Source: Thermoplasmata archaeon (GTDB lineage: Archaea > Thermoplasmatota > Thermoplasmata > Thermoplasmatales > Thermoplasmataceae). Taken from it: a stretch of 34,860 bases of DNA. The stretch covers positions 1 to 34,860 of the forward strand of contig JAKAAY010000018.1 in the NCBI GenBank assembly GCA_021802055.1. The letters run 5' to 3'. Below are positions 7,355-16,900 of this stretch, in pieces (position 1 is the stretch's first letter; the number at the start of each line of letters is the position of its first letter). A program made the position numbers and the translations under genes. The notes below the pieces were generated by a model. The model did no database searches. It saw only the letters and a program-made list of their open reading frames with translations, and was not told the DNA's origin.

Positions 7355-9112
7355 ATGGAACAAAAAGAGAAGGCTCTCAGGGAGCCTATTGTGTGTGTTC
7401 TCGGACACGTTGACCATGGAAAGACCACACTTCTTGACGCTATCAGGGGCACTTCAATAGCCAAAGCTGAGGCAGGCGGCATAACACAGCGCATTGGTGC
7501 CACCGAGATTGATGCATCCAGCATCGAAAAAAAGGCCAAGGAACTCCTAAAGGGAGGGAAACTGAGGATACCGGGACTGCTTTTTATCGACACCCCCGGC
7601 CATGTGGCCTTTTCAAACATGAGGGCCCGGGGCGGTTCTCTTGCAGACATTGCAATCCTTGTCATAGACATCAACGAGGGGCTCAAGCCCCAGACTGTAG
7701 AATCCATAAATATACTGAAGAAGTTCAGGACGCCTTTTGTCGTGACCGCTAACAAGATCGATGGCATAGACCTGTTCAGGCCTTCCAAGGCAACCGCTTT
7801 CCGGGAGTTTATCAAGGACCAGAGGCCGGAATATGTGGAAGGGCTGGAAAGCAAGTTATACAATCTTGTGAGCGCAATCTACAATCAGGGTTTTTCTGCG
7901 GACAGATACGACAGAATTGGTGATTTTTCCAAAACACTGGCAATTGTGCCCGTGAGCGCTAAACTTGGAATTGGTATCTCCGATCTCCTGATGATCCTTT
8001 CAGGACTCGCACAGAGATTCCTGGAATCGGACATTTCTCTCAAGAACGACGAACTTGGAGCCGGAACCGTCATAGAGGTAAAGGTTGAGAGCTCGCTGGG
8101 CACAACCCTGGACACGGTCCTCTTTCAGGGGAAGATAAAGAGAGGAGATTCCATTGCCATAAATACTTCCGAGGGGCCTAAAGTAACCAAGGTAAAGGCC
8201 CTTTTTGTGAACTCCGGAAGGACCAGGAAGGATCTCAAGGAGAGAGAACGCGTCAATGCTGCTGCCGGTATAAGAGTGCTCATTGTGGACAAGTATGAGG
8301 TTATTCCCGGCTCACCCCTGCTGGTTGTCAAGGGGGATGCGACAGAGCAGATAGAAACCATACTCAAGGAGTCCTCCCCAAACATCCAGCTGGCGCCTGA
8401 CGGCATCATGGTCAAGGCGGACGCGCTGGGATCCCTTGAAGCGGTATGCTATGAGTTGTCTGAAGAGGACATAAAGATCAGATCTGCATCTATTGGGAAC
8501 GTCACGAGAAGGGACATTGTGGACGCCGCGACCATGAACAATCCACTGGACAGGCTGATAGTCGCGTTCAACGTATCTGTGTTGCCGGAGGCAAAGTCTG
8601 CATCTCTTGGAACTGATGTGGCTGTTCTCAATGGGAACATCATATATTCTCTGGTCGATCAGACAAAGAAATGGAAGGAAATGAAGAAGTCGGAGATGGA
8701 GGAAGAGAGACTTGGCTCAATGCCAATTCCATCCAAGATCGTCATAATGCCGGAATACATTTTCAGGACCACAAAGCCGGTCATAGTGGGCGTAAAGGTA
8801 ACTTCAGGCAGAATAAAGGTGGGCGATTCACTCATAAAGGGCGACGGCAGGTATGGAGGGACTATCAAGAGCATCAGGGACGGAGAGGTCAGCAAGAAGT
8901 TTGCCGAATCAGGTTCGGAGGTCGCCGTGGCCATCGACGGGGTAACCCTGCACAGGCAGATCGTTCCCAGCGAAGCCCTCTACGTGGATATCACGGAGAA
9001 TGTTGTCAGAGATCTGCGCAAGAACAACATGGATGCTGATACGATGCAGACACTGGAAGAGATCATAAAGATCAAGAGAAAGGAAAACATATTCTGGGGA
9101 ACCAAGGCATAG
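7355..9112 (+). CDS. infB: Translation initiation factor aIF5B (IF-2 family)
   Basis: aIF5B is the GTPase that promotes subunit joining. The 585-residue product has no long N-terminal extension, as is typical of archaea. G-domain motifs: GHVDHGKT at 17-24 (P-loop), GGITQRIGATEI at 41-52 (switch 1), DTPGH at 79-83, and NKID at 133-136. After the G domain come the beta-barrel domain II (about 230-330), domain III (ADALGSLEAV at about 355) and a C-terminal barrel (SKIVIMPEYIFRTTKPVIVGVKVTSG). No intein interrupts the P-loop. Ribosome-binding site GGTGA lies at 7346-7350. Last gene of the translation operon; the next gene is convergent, six bases away. Confidence 0.97.
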   Translation: MEQKEKALREPIVCVLGHVDHGKTTLLDAIRGTSIAKAEAGGITQRIGATEIDASSIEKKAKELLKGGKLRIPGLLFIDTPGHVAFSNMRARGGSLADIAILVIDINEGLKPQTVESINILKKFRTPFVVTANKIDGIDLFRPSKATAFREFIKDQRPEYVEGLESKLYNLVSAIYNQGFSADRYDRIGDFSKTLAIVPVSAKLGIGISDLLMILSGLAQRFLESDISLKNDELGAGTVIEVKVESSLGTTLDTVLFQGKIKRGDSIAINTSEGPKVTKVKALFVNSGRTRKDLKERERVNAAAGIRVLIVDKYEVIPGSPLLVVKGDATEQIETILKESSPNIQLAPDGIMVKADALGSLEAVCYELSEEDIKIRSASIGNVTRRDIVDAATMNNPLDRLIVAFNVSVLPEAKSASLGTDVAVLNGNIIYSLVDQTKKWKEMKKSEMEEERLGSMPIPSKIVIMPEYIFRTTKPVIVGVKVTSGRIKVGDSLIKGDGRYGGTIKSIRDGEVSKKFAESGSEVAVAIDGVTLHRQIVPSEALYVDITENVVRDLRKNNMDADTMQTLEEIIKIKRKENIFWGTKA

Positions 9113-9118
9113 AAAGCC

Positions 9119-10051
9119 TCACATTTTTTCTCCATTTCCCAGGGGAATCAGGGCAAGCATCAGGCCCAACAGGACTGCAAGGCTTACCATGGCATCAGTT
9201 CCGGTATAGATTACGAGGGCAATGGATGCCAGGGGCAGTAATAACATTTCCTTGTATATCGTCGACTGCATGACTATTCCGTATGCAACTCCCGTTCTCT
9301 TCCTTGTAAGCGCCAGCCATATGAGGTAGTCCTCGGGCAATGATGCCGCAGCCCCAAGAATTACAAACGATGCAGTGAAACTGCTTATCCCCAGGAATCC
9401 TGATACGGCCTCCGTCGCATGTATTATGTTGTACGCAGCCAAGCCTATGCCTGCAAGGCCAAGCAGTATAAAAAATGCCTGCGGCTCAGCTGCAGAATTG
9501 TTTTCTGGGGTCTCTGAAACTCCTCTTCTGAATCCGAACAGGAAAAGCATGAACACCAGCAGAAGAAGCGCAGCTATCTCAACAATTATCCTGTTAAATA
9601 ACACGCCAGAAAGCAGGAGAAGCCCTGTCCCCAGAATAATGACGGCGAGTTCCAGATTGAAGGCGTGGTGCCTTTTGCCCTTGATGAGAAGGTACGCCAG
9701 ATATATGCCCGTAACAAAGACATTTGAGCCTATGATGGCACCCAGGTCCACAGATCCCAGGCCATCAAAGGTCGCCACACCAATGAGGAAGATCTCGTCG
9801 ATAATCGATGCCATGGAGAGGAGCACCACCATGGCGCCCTGGGGGTTTTTCAGGAATCTCTTCTCAATCCCGGCAATGCTCTCATAAAACATATCCCCCC
9901 CAGAGTAAAGCAGGATTACTGAGGAAGCAGCCACAATTAATGACAGTGCCAGGGAGGAAAGAAATATGGAGATGTAAAACAAAAAAAAGATCTGTATGAT
10001 AGAGAGTGCAAGCGTAATTAAAAAATTGCGAGGCTCGCCCGGTAACTTCAT
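9119..10051 (-). CDS. Cation exchanger-like membrane protein (CaCA superfamily)
   Basis: The 310-residue protein has about ten hydrophobic segments. Two half-repeats resemble the alpha repeats of Ca2+/cation antiporters: LSMASIIDEIFLIGVATFDG with GAIIGSNVFVTGIYLAYLL in the first half, and LGAAASLPEDYLIWLALTRKR with AYGIVMQSTIYKEMLLLPL in the second. The acidic residues (DE, PED) occupy positions that carry ion-binding glutamates in the family; the second GSN motif is altered to QST. I infer cation exchange, but the ion is unknown. The start ATG overlaps the SpeD stop as ATGA (10048-10051), so it is translated together with SpeD. Confidence 0.75.
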   Translation of the reverse strand: MKLPGEPRNFLITLALSIIQIFFLFYISIFLSSLALSLIVAASSVILLYSGGDMFYESIAGIEKRFLKNPQGAMVVLLSMASIIDEIFLIGVATFDGLGSVDLGAIIGSNVFVTGIYLAYLLIKGKRHHAFNLELAVIILGTGLLLLSGVLFNRIIVEIAALLLLVFMLFLFGFRRGVSETPENNSAAEPQAFFILLGLAGIGLAAYNIIHATEAVSGFLGISSFTASFVILGAAASLPEDYLIWLALTRKRTGVAYGIVMQSTIYKEMLLLPLASIALVIYTGTDAMVSLAVLLGLMLALIPLGNGEKM

Positions 10052-10446
10052 TCGATGAGTATGTGCTGAGGCTTTTCCACCCTCACTTCTTCGTCCACCA
10101 GAGTTCCTCTTGCCATCTTTCTGTACTCCACCGACCTGGGTGAAAGACGCTTGACTATGTAGTTGAAAGCGGCATCCGCACTGGCAGGATCGCCGCAGGT
10201 ATAAACATCAAGCGTAACCAGATTATGCTCCGGCCACGTGTGAAAAGAGAGGTGGGATTCCGCAAGCAGAACCACCCCGCTGACACCCCTTGGCTGGAAC
10301 TGGTAGTAATCCGAGGATATCTTTGTCAGCCGTCCTGCTTTGATGGCACTTTCTATTATCTCGTATACCCCGCTGGACTCTGAGATCAACTCTTCATCGA
10401 CACCGTAGAGATCTGCAACGATCTGCATCCCCACGGCCATCTTCAT
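10048..10446 (-). CDS. speD: S-adenosylmethionine decarboxylase proenzyme
   Basis: SpeD makes decarboxylated S-adenosylmethionine for spermidine-type polyamines. The 132-residue proenzyme has the self-cleavage site in LLAESHLSFHTWPEHN: cleavage before Ser64 creates the pyruvoyl group, and His69 plus Cys84 (DVYTCGDP) are the conserved processing and catalytic residues. Some archaeal homologues of this fold are arginine decarboxylases, so the substrate is inferred. GGAGG lies just before two in-frame ATGs (10446 and 10440); the second has the more usual spacing, so the true N-terminus may be MAVGMQ. Coupled by ATGA overlap to the membrane exchanger. Confidence 0.92.
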   Translation of the reverse strand: MKMAVGMQIVADLYGVDEELISESSGVYEIIESAIKAGRLTKISSDYYQFQPRGVSGVVLLAESHLSFHTWPEHNLVTLDVYTCGDPASADAAFNYIVKRLSPRSVEYRKMARGTLVDEEVRVEKPQHILIE

Positions 10447-10630
10447 CTTCCTCCAACGCTACCACCCATTGGAACCATGTTAGCAAAGAATTAATATCTT
10501 GTATTTAAATATTTTATGACCGACGCTCATTTGTTAAGTATTGATGCAAGCTTATAATTTAGGGAAGCCCTAAGCCAATTTTGAATAATCATATTAATAT
10601 ACTGTCAAATGTATATAAGATAGTCCACAA

Positions 10631-11398
10631 TTATACGCTGAGCAGGTAATTCTTTACTACAGGATATTTTCGTGCCAGTTCTTCAAGTTTCCTGCTCTCG
10701 TAGAGAAACCTTCTTCTGGAGGAAACGACGACGCTGCGTAAACCCCTTGAAGCCGCATCGTAGGCAGCTTCCAGGGGGGCAAAACTGGAAGGTTCTGTGA
10801 TACCAATCTGTCTGACAACGTAAAGGGCCATTTCCCCCAAGACAAAAACTTCATAATCGTGCATATTTTTCATAACGGCAGCCGTGCCCTCGACTATATT
10901 TTCCAATCTGCAGCCCCTGTCAGGATCAGGTAATATTATGATCTGCACGGTCCGGATATCCACTTCCACGATACCTGAGACTTCCTCTACCCCTGTTACG
11001 GAACCACCGGCCCCCGTGAGTGTACTTCTACCACGGGCAGAGGAGACCCTGGTCCTGCTGCAATGAAGATATCCCCCGTCCATGTAGAGATATACATCAT
11101 CACCCTGTCTCACGTCACTCGAACAGAGGGCTTCCCAGGTTCTTGTGCCCTCAAGCTCCGACAGTGTCTTCCCTATCCTATCCCGGATGGCCCGCAGTGA
11201 TTCGTAAAGGATTTCGTAGCCTTTGGTTGTGATCCTGTGATTCTCGTCTATCAGCCCCGCCTTCTGGATATTCCTCAAGTGATAAATCGTTCCCTGGAGG
11301 CTCATCCCAACCGTCCTGGCAATCTCTGCGGGTCTTGATTTACCGTCGTATACGGTTGAAAGGATTCTTATTTCCGTGTCAGTGAGGCTGCTGGTCAC
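10631..11398 (-). CDS. Winged-helix transcriptional regulator with C-terminal sensor-like domain
   Basis: Residues 1-75 form a winged helix: LTDTEIRILSTVYDGKSRPA, then EIARTVGMSLQGTIYHLRNI (recognition helix) and the wing HRITTKGYEIL. The remaining roughly 150 residues form a separate alpha/beta domain that I do not recognise (VDIRTVQIIILPDPDRG, YEVFVLGEMALYVVRQIG, RGLRSVVVSSRRRFLYE). The design suggests a DNA-binding protein controlled by a ligand. The start is a GTG (11396-11398). A TATA box lies 24 nt upstream, which implies a leaderless transcript. It is isolated between SpeD and LipB with intergenic space on both sides, so its target is not evident from position. Confidence 0.75.
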   Translation of the reverse strand: MTSSLTDTEIRILSTVYDGKSRPAEIARTVGMSLQGTIYHLRNIQKAGLIDENHRITTKGYEILYESLRAIRDRIGKTLSELEGTRTWEALCSSDVRQGDDVYLYMDGGYLHCSRTRVSSARGRSTLTGAGGSVTGVEEVSGIVEVDIRTVQIIILPDPDRGCRLENIVEGTAAVMKNMHDYEVFVLGEMALYVVRQIGITEPSSFAPLEAAYDAASRGLRSVVVSSRRRFLYESRKLEELARKYPVVKNYLLSV

Positions 11399-11417
11399 GA
11401 TTCCAATATATGTAATA

Positions 11418-11426
11418 TTTATAATT
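11418..11426 (-). promoter_or_regulatory. TATA box of the winged-helix regulator
   Basis: AATTATAAA on the minus strand is centred 24 nt before the GTG start at 11398. This is the geometry expected for an archaeal leaderless mRNA, and it supports the GTG start. Confidence 0.5.
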
Positions 11427-11587
11427 GTTTGTTGGGCTCATCCGCATAATCCAAAAAAGGCTATTCATAAATTTCAGCGTATAAATCTAATGCTATAATT
11501 GGAGTGCCTGTTGACGGTTTGAACTTGGTAAGTAAGTGACGGGATCAATAAATTAGACTTTGGCCATGATCATCATATTTACCAGTC

Positions 11588-12277
11588 ATGCTATCATGTT
11601 CACCAGTGAACCGGGTCAACGTCGTTGAACTTGTGCGGTCCGGATATTCAGAGATGCTGCAGGCGCAAAGACAGTTAGTGGACTTCAGAAACAAGGGCGG
11701 GATTGACGACACCATAATCTTCACTGAGCATAACCCGGTTTACACGGCAGGAATTCATACCCCCGCTGAAGAATCAGGCCCCCCCGGGCATGACTGGATC
11801 AGGGTTGAACGCGGTGGGGAATGGACATACCATGGACCTGGGCAACTGGTGATTTATTTCATTCTTAACCTCAAAGAGCTGGGCATTAATGTCAGGGACC
11901 TTATCATCAAGGCGGGAAAGTCTGTTGAGCTTCTTCTTGCCGGGTATGGGATCCATTCCGAGCTTAAGCTTGGGAAGGAGACGGGCACGTGGGTGGAGGA
12001 AAGAAAAATATGTTCCTACGGTTTCGCAATCAGGGAGTTCTCGACATTCCATGGCATGGCAATCAATATAGGCACAGACCTGGGGATGTTCAATCTCATA
12101 AGGCCCTGTGGCTTCGATCCTGAGGTTATGACCAGCGTGAAGCGTGAAACCGGGCTTGACATCAGCCTTCAGGATGCTGCTGTTACCGCGGAAGATTACA
12201 TAATTGGGCAGCTGGGCTATGCTTCACGCAAGAGGATAAGCATGGAGAGTCTCATGGAGACTCTCGAGACTCAGTGA
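11588..12277 (+). CDS. lipB: Octanoyl-(lipoyl carrier) transferase
   Basis: LipB moves an octanoyl group from octanoyl-ACP to the lysine of lipoyl domains, the first step of lipoate assembly. The 229-residue protein shows the family signatures in order: RGGEWTYHGPGQLVIYF (75-91), GTWVEERKICSYGFAI (133-148, Lys140), STFHGMAINIGTDL (152-165), and MFNLIRPCGF (167-176) with the active-site Cys174. All catalytic residues are present. The ATG at 11588 has no Shine-Dalgarno sequence; an AATAAATTA element lies at 11547-11555. The gene is convergent with the aldehyde dehydrogenase gene and overlaps it by seven bases. No lipA or lipoyl-domain gene is in the window. Confidence 0.93.
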   Translation: MLSCSPVNRVNVVELVRSGYSEMLQAQRQLVDFRNKGGIDDTIIFTEHNPVYTAGIHTPAEESGPPGHDWIRVERGGEWTYHGPGQLVIYFILNLKELGINVRDLIIKAGKSVELLLAGYGIHSELKLGKETGTWVEERKICSYGFAIREFSTFHGMAINIGTDLGMFNLIRPCGFDPEVMTSVKRETGLDISLQDAAVTAEDYIIGQLGYASRKRISMESLMETLETQ

Positions 12278-13821
12278 GCGATGGTCTGGGACTGCTCCCT
12301 TAGGAACTGCTGAAGGTAGTAAAATGATCCTGTGCCCTTTCCGGTATTCCCGCTCATCTTCCAGCCCACGAATGGCTGGGATCCAACCATTGCACCGGTA
12401 GAGCCGCCGCTTGCCCTGTTTGCGTATATGACCCCGACCTCCGCGTTATGGAAGTAGTATTCTATCTCCTTCCTGTCCTCTGTGAATATTCCCCCTGTCA
12501 AGCCATATTGAGACCTATTGACTTCATCCACGGCATCTTTCAGGGTTTTGAACTTTACAACACCAAGTATGGGGAGGAAAAGCTCATCCGTGAGCACAAA
12601 CGAATCAGGTTTCAGATCGGATATGATAGTGGGGTTTACGTAAAAACCCTCCCCGTCCACTTCAGATGCACCGCATACGACCCTGCCCTCTCCAGGAAGT
12701 GTCTTGCAGAGTTTTCTGTACTTGTCGAATGCCGATTTGTTGACCACTGGGGGAAGGAAAGAATCCCTTTCCCGTGGATCCGAGGGTTTTATTGCCTTTG
12801 TTCTCTCGGCGAGACGCTCCATGAATTTTTCGTATATCCCTTCCTGTACATATACGAGCGAACAGGCACTGCATTTCTGTCCGCCATATCCGTATGCCGC
12901 CCTTGTCACACCTTCCACCGCTTTGTTTAGGTCGGCCTTGTCAGTGACTATGATAACGTCCTTCCCGCCCATTTCTGTTATGACAACCTTGGGCTCTTTT
13001 CTGGTGGCACTGTGGAAGATCTGCATCCCGGTCTCCCTGGAGCCCGTGAAGACTATCCCGGAAATTTCATCGCTCTCGGTGAGGATGCTGCCAACTTTGG
13101 AGCCGGAACCGGCTGCATAAGCAATGGCAGTGGAGGGAACGCCGTTGTCCCTGAGAAGTTTAACAAAGAGGTATGACGAGAGCGGGATGTCAGAGGATGG
13201 TTTGAGGATGACCGCATTTCCAACCACCAGGGGCGCCACAGTCATTCCAACCGTTATTGAGAAAAAGTTGAAAGGGGCTATGACCGCAAAGACGCCGTAA
13301 GGCTTCATCATGCTCACGGTCTCCTCATTGGCATAGGCCTTGCCGGTGAACCTGTTGAACCCCTGGTTTTCCAGGAGGTTGAGGGCATAATACCTCATGA
13401 AGTCTATGGCCTCGTCCACGTCTCCCATGGCCTCATACCTGTTCTTTCCGTTTTCGTAGGCCAGAATTGCGGCAAAGTTGTACTTCTCGTCATTGAGCCT
13501 GTCTGCACAATCCAGTATCAGCCGGGCCCTCGCCACGTATCCCAGGTTGTACCAGGTCTTGTAATTCTGCTTTAGAACCTTCAGAGCGTTGGCAATATTA
13601 ACCTCCGTTGCAGACTGAAATGTTGCGATCTCCTTCCCGTCAATAGGTGAAAGGTCCCTTATCTTCTCCTTTTCAGTTACCTCACGCTCAGAGAGGTTTG
13701 GATATTCTTTGTGGAAATATTTTGGGACTTCCTTTACCGCCTTCTCATACTTTCTGTGGAACTCCTCTTCCTGCCCACTTTCCTTCAGCCTAATGTAGGT
13801 GTTGACGTTTTCGAATGGCAT
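12271..13821 (-). CDS. 1-Pyrroline-5-carboxylate dehydrogenase-like aldehyde dehydrogenase
   Basis: The protein belongs to the NAD(P)-dependent aldehyde dehydrogenases, closest in pattern to the RocA/PutA type that oxidises glutamate semialdehyde to glutamate in proline and arginine breakdown. From ATG 13821 it has 516 residues, the usual size for RocA. Motifs: PFNFFSITVGM (183-193), FTGSRETG (258-265), EMGGKD with catalytic Glu283, and GYGGQKCSACS with nucleophile Cys317. An in-frame GTG at 13869 would add 16 residues (MVRAQNQLSILTRCRV) that look unlike the family, so I prefer the ATG. Exact substrate is inferred. The arginine deiminase gene elsewhere in the window is compatible with arginine or proline catabolism but is not linked to it. 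Confidence 0.88.
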   Translation of the reverse strand: MPFENVNTYIRLKESGQEEEFHRKYEKAVKEVPKYFHKEYPNLSEREVTEKEKIRDLSPIDGKEIATFQSATEVNIANALKVLKQNYKTWYNLGYVARARLILDCADRLNDEKYNFAAILAYENGKNRYEAMGDVDEAIDFMRYYALNLLENQGFNRFTGKAYANEETVSMMKPYGVFAVIAPFNFFSITVGMTVAPLVVGNAVILKPSSDIPLSSYLFVKLLRDNGVPSTAIAYAAGSGSKVGSILTESDEISGIVFTGSRETGMQIFHSATRKEPKVVITEMGGKDVIIVTDKADLNKAVEGVTRAAYGYGGQKCSACSLVYVQEGIYEKFMERLAERTKAIKPSDPRERDSFLPPVVNKSAFDKYRKLCKTLPGEGRVVCGASEVDGEGFYVNPTIISDLKPDSFVLTDELFLPILGVVKFKTLKDAVDEVNRSQYGLTGGIFTEDRKEIEYYFHNAEVGVIYANRASGGSTGAMVGSQPFVGWKMSGNTGKGTGSFYYLQQFLREQSQTIAH

Positions 13822-13922
13822 GACCCGGCATCGGGTTAAAATAGATAACTGATTCTGTGCCCTGACCACATAGGGTTTATTTCAAGTTACAGGGGAATTT
13901 CAAGCGCAACGGGAAGCCCAGG

Positions 13923-16900
13923 TCAGGCGAAATTTACCGCATATCCTATGGAGTTGAGTTCTCTCTTAATACTCTCTCTGTAGCTCCTATCCCCCAGAAT
14001 CTTTCCGACTGTGAGGATCCTGCCGGTCTTCCTGGCCGTGAAAACTGCCTTCACCGACCCTTCCGCATAAAAGAGATAGTGGTTTGCCGTTCCGGCAATG
14101 GTCTTCACATATCCCTGGAAATACAGCGAAACGAGATCCTTGGGTGCAATGATGTAAGAGCCTTCCTTACCGGGATGAGGTTTTCCCGTGGCCATACCTG
14201 AGTCCACATAGACGACTCCCGCCATCCCTGGAGCGACCGCCTCCTTGATTACGCCGCTCTCTATCATGCCAGCAATGGCAGCCTTGAGGGATTCATCCGG
14301 TTCAATACCCAGCATCTTTCTGAGCCTGTCCAGGTCGAAGAATCCGAAGAGCGAAACTATCTCTCTCAAGACCAGAGCAAGCGCTTCATCCCTGGCGTGC
14401 TTTTCCGGCACGTATATATATTTCCTGCCGGAGTCCTTTACGATGACGTTGTTTCTGTAGAGGTTTTTAAGGATCATCCTGACTCCTGTCACCCCCTTCC
14501 TGAGGCGCAGAATAACCTCCTTCTCGGATATGCTGCCCTCCTCCAGCAGCAGCCTTATGATTTCTTTGTCAGACGGACCCAGCCTGTAGTCTCTGATTGA
14601 CCTCAGCAGGCTGATGCCGTCCATCGCCCCGTATGAGGGAGCATCGAACGGGCCATTATACTGGTAGATGAGTCTTGACCTGAAAAAGCTGTCAATGAGG
14701 GTGTCCTTGATGCCCAGCATATTGGCCTCAAAGTCGTTCCTTATGCCTAGAAACCGTTCCCTTATGAAGTTATAGTGGGACGACCTGGATTCCGAGATGC
14801 TTCTGATCCTCCGGAGTGAGAGCCGGAGAAAATCCTCCTCGCTGAACTCCATTGCGGGGATGCGCCCGATGAATATCTTTCCAGAGATCACATTGTACCC
14901 CAGTTCCCCGGCGGATTTCATGACGCTCTCTTCTGCCTCGACGAATGCTGCCCTCACGCCTCCCCTGATCAGGGAACTTTCCACTCCATCCAGAAAATTC
15001 CTGAGATCGGTCTTGACCTCGACATTGGATATTACAGCCAATTCATCGTTGATCTCCATGCTGAAGTCTCCCAGGTCTCCATCATTTCCAATCAGCCGGG
15101 CATTGAGTCCTGTACTCCCGTAGTACTGGCCTTCAAAATACGCTCCCGTCGGGTCGCGCATGGTGAGAAGCATCGTCATCGCATCCTTACTCGTGTCCCC
15201 CAGTTCCCCGTAAAAAATTTCGCCGTCGCTGTATATCTGGTTTACGTTGCCTGTCCTGAGTATTCCGGCAGGGTCAAACCAGAAATTGCTGCTTATCTCC
15301 CGGGACGAAAGCGGACCGAAAACCGATAAAATGGTCCTGAGTGCAGTTTCCCGGTCTCCGGGTTGCCTGTCCGGGAACAGGAGGTCGTAGTTGTTCGGTC
15401 CGATCCTGCGAATACTGCCCTTGTATTCCATCAGGGAAATCAGCTGGCGGAAAGTCCTGGTGTCGAGGCCAGCAAGTTCCATAAGCTCCTTCTGGGAGTG
15501 AACACCGTTCCCTATCAGGTTCAGGATCTGCTTCTCCTCATCCTTTGGATCCTCGTACCGAAGATCGTGAAGCGCTGCAGCGATCTCGGTCTTCACGTAG
15601 CTGTCCCGCCTCTTGATGAGCCTGCATCTCAATATCTTACCATTCGAGACCAACCTGGAGATCTCAGCTTCTGTGTAACCTGGTACTCTCTGCCTGAGGT
15701 CCCAGGGCTCTGAGAAGAAACCCAGTGAGTCAATGAAACTCTCAACGGAATCAAACGTACGGAGGAATTTGCCCAGGCGGATTCTTCTCACGTCAACCTT
15801 TCTCTGGTTCAGCAGGGCCTCGAGGTCACTTTTAAGCATGTACTGGGTGGAAAAGACCGGAGTGATGTAGTCCATCACCAGTATACCTGACGATGTGAGA
15901 TCCCTGAGTTCTCTGGTAAGCAACTCCTCATCCACAGGGACTTTTATGAGTATTTCGTCAAGTGTCATGGGGCCAAAGGATCCCAGAGTCATGGTGAGTG
16001 CCTCCCTCAGTGCCTTCTTCATGTCCACGCCATCAGATTTAATGTCCTTGCGGTACCTTGTTATCCCGTTCTTAACCACCTTCTGAATAAGGTAGGATGA
16101 TTCCAGTTTGATGAGTGCGTTCTTGAGTTCCAGGTCATCTGTGCCCGTGGCACTCTTGATCTGTTGTAATGTACTGTCATCCAGGGAATTGTAAACCTTT
16201 TCCTCGGCAGGTTCCAGTGCATGGCTCCTTGCAAAGAGCGCCTGGCATATCCCGGCATGTTCCCTGTTTGCATACTGTGTTCCCCGGACATACACAGACC
16301 TCAGGTCCCCGGCGAGAATCCTCTCCTCCATTTCTCCGGATATTTCGATGGTGGAATAAGGGCCCGGTGAATTGAATCTTGACCTGAAGGGATCGATATA
16401 GAGGAAATGTGAGGCAAACCTTCGAATATCATCTGGCTGCTCAATCCTTGGAACCTTTGATCTGAAGTATGCGTCCACGAGTTTCTGGTCCTGGATAAGA
16501 AACCTCACACTGGCTGTGCCATAAACCTTGTCGATGATCTTACTCTGCAGCTCCCTGAGAAGCTTGGACCTGTCCTCCATCAGGACCACGTCGGAGATGC
16601 CTGCCAGTATGATCCCATGTGAGAACGGGGACGTTTCCGCGGAATATTCAAGGCACCTGTAATGAGACCCATCCACCACGTCTGAGACATATGCCTTTGC
16701 TCTGGGTAAATCCATCATGTCGTTGAGGATTTCGTTGAATGTCTCCTTGATGACGGGAAAATTGGGTATTGTTTCCAGCGACTTCAGGACCCTGTCGCTT
16801 CTTAGCTGCTGTTTTGCCACTGATATGTCATAACCCTTGTATTTCCGGAGGATCATCAGGGACCTGGAGGCGCAGTGCCTGAAACGCTGCTTGAAAATTT

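Noticed and set aside
13822-13869. Longer start (GTG 13869) for the aldehyde dehydrogenase
   Set aside because: The extra 16 residues are unlike the family; from ATG 13821 the length matches RocA-type enzymes.
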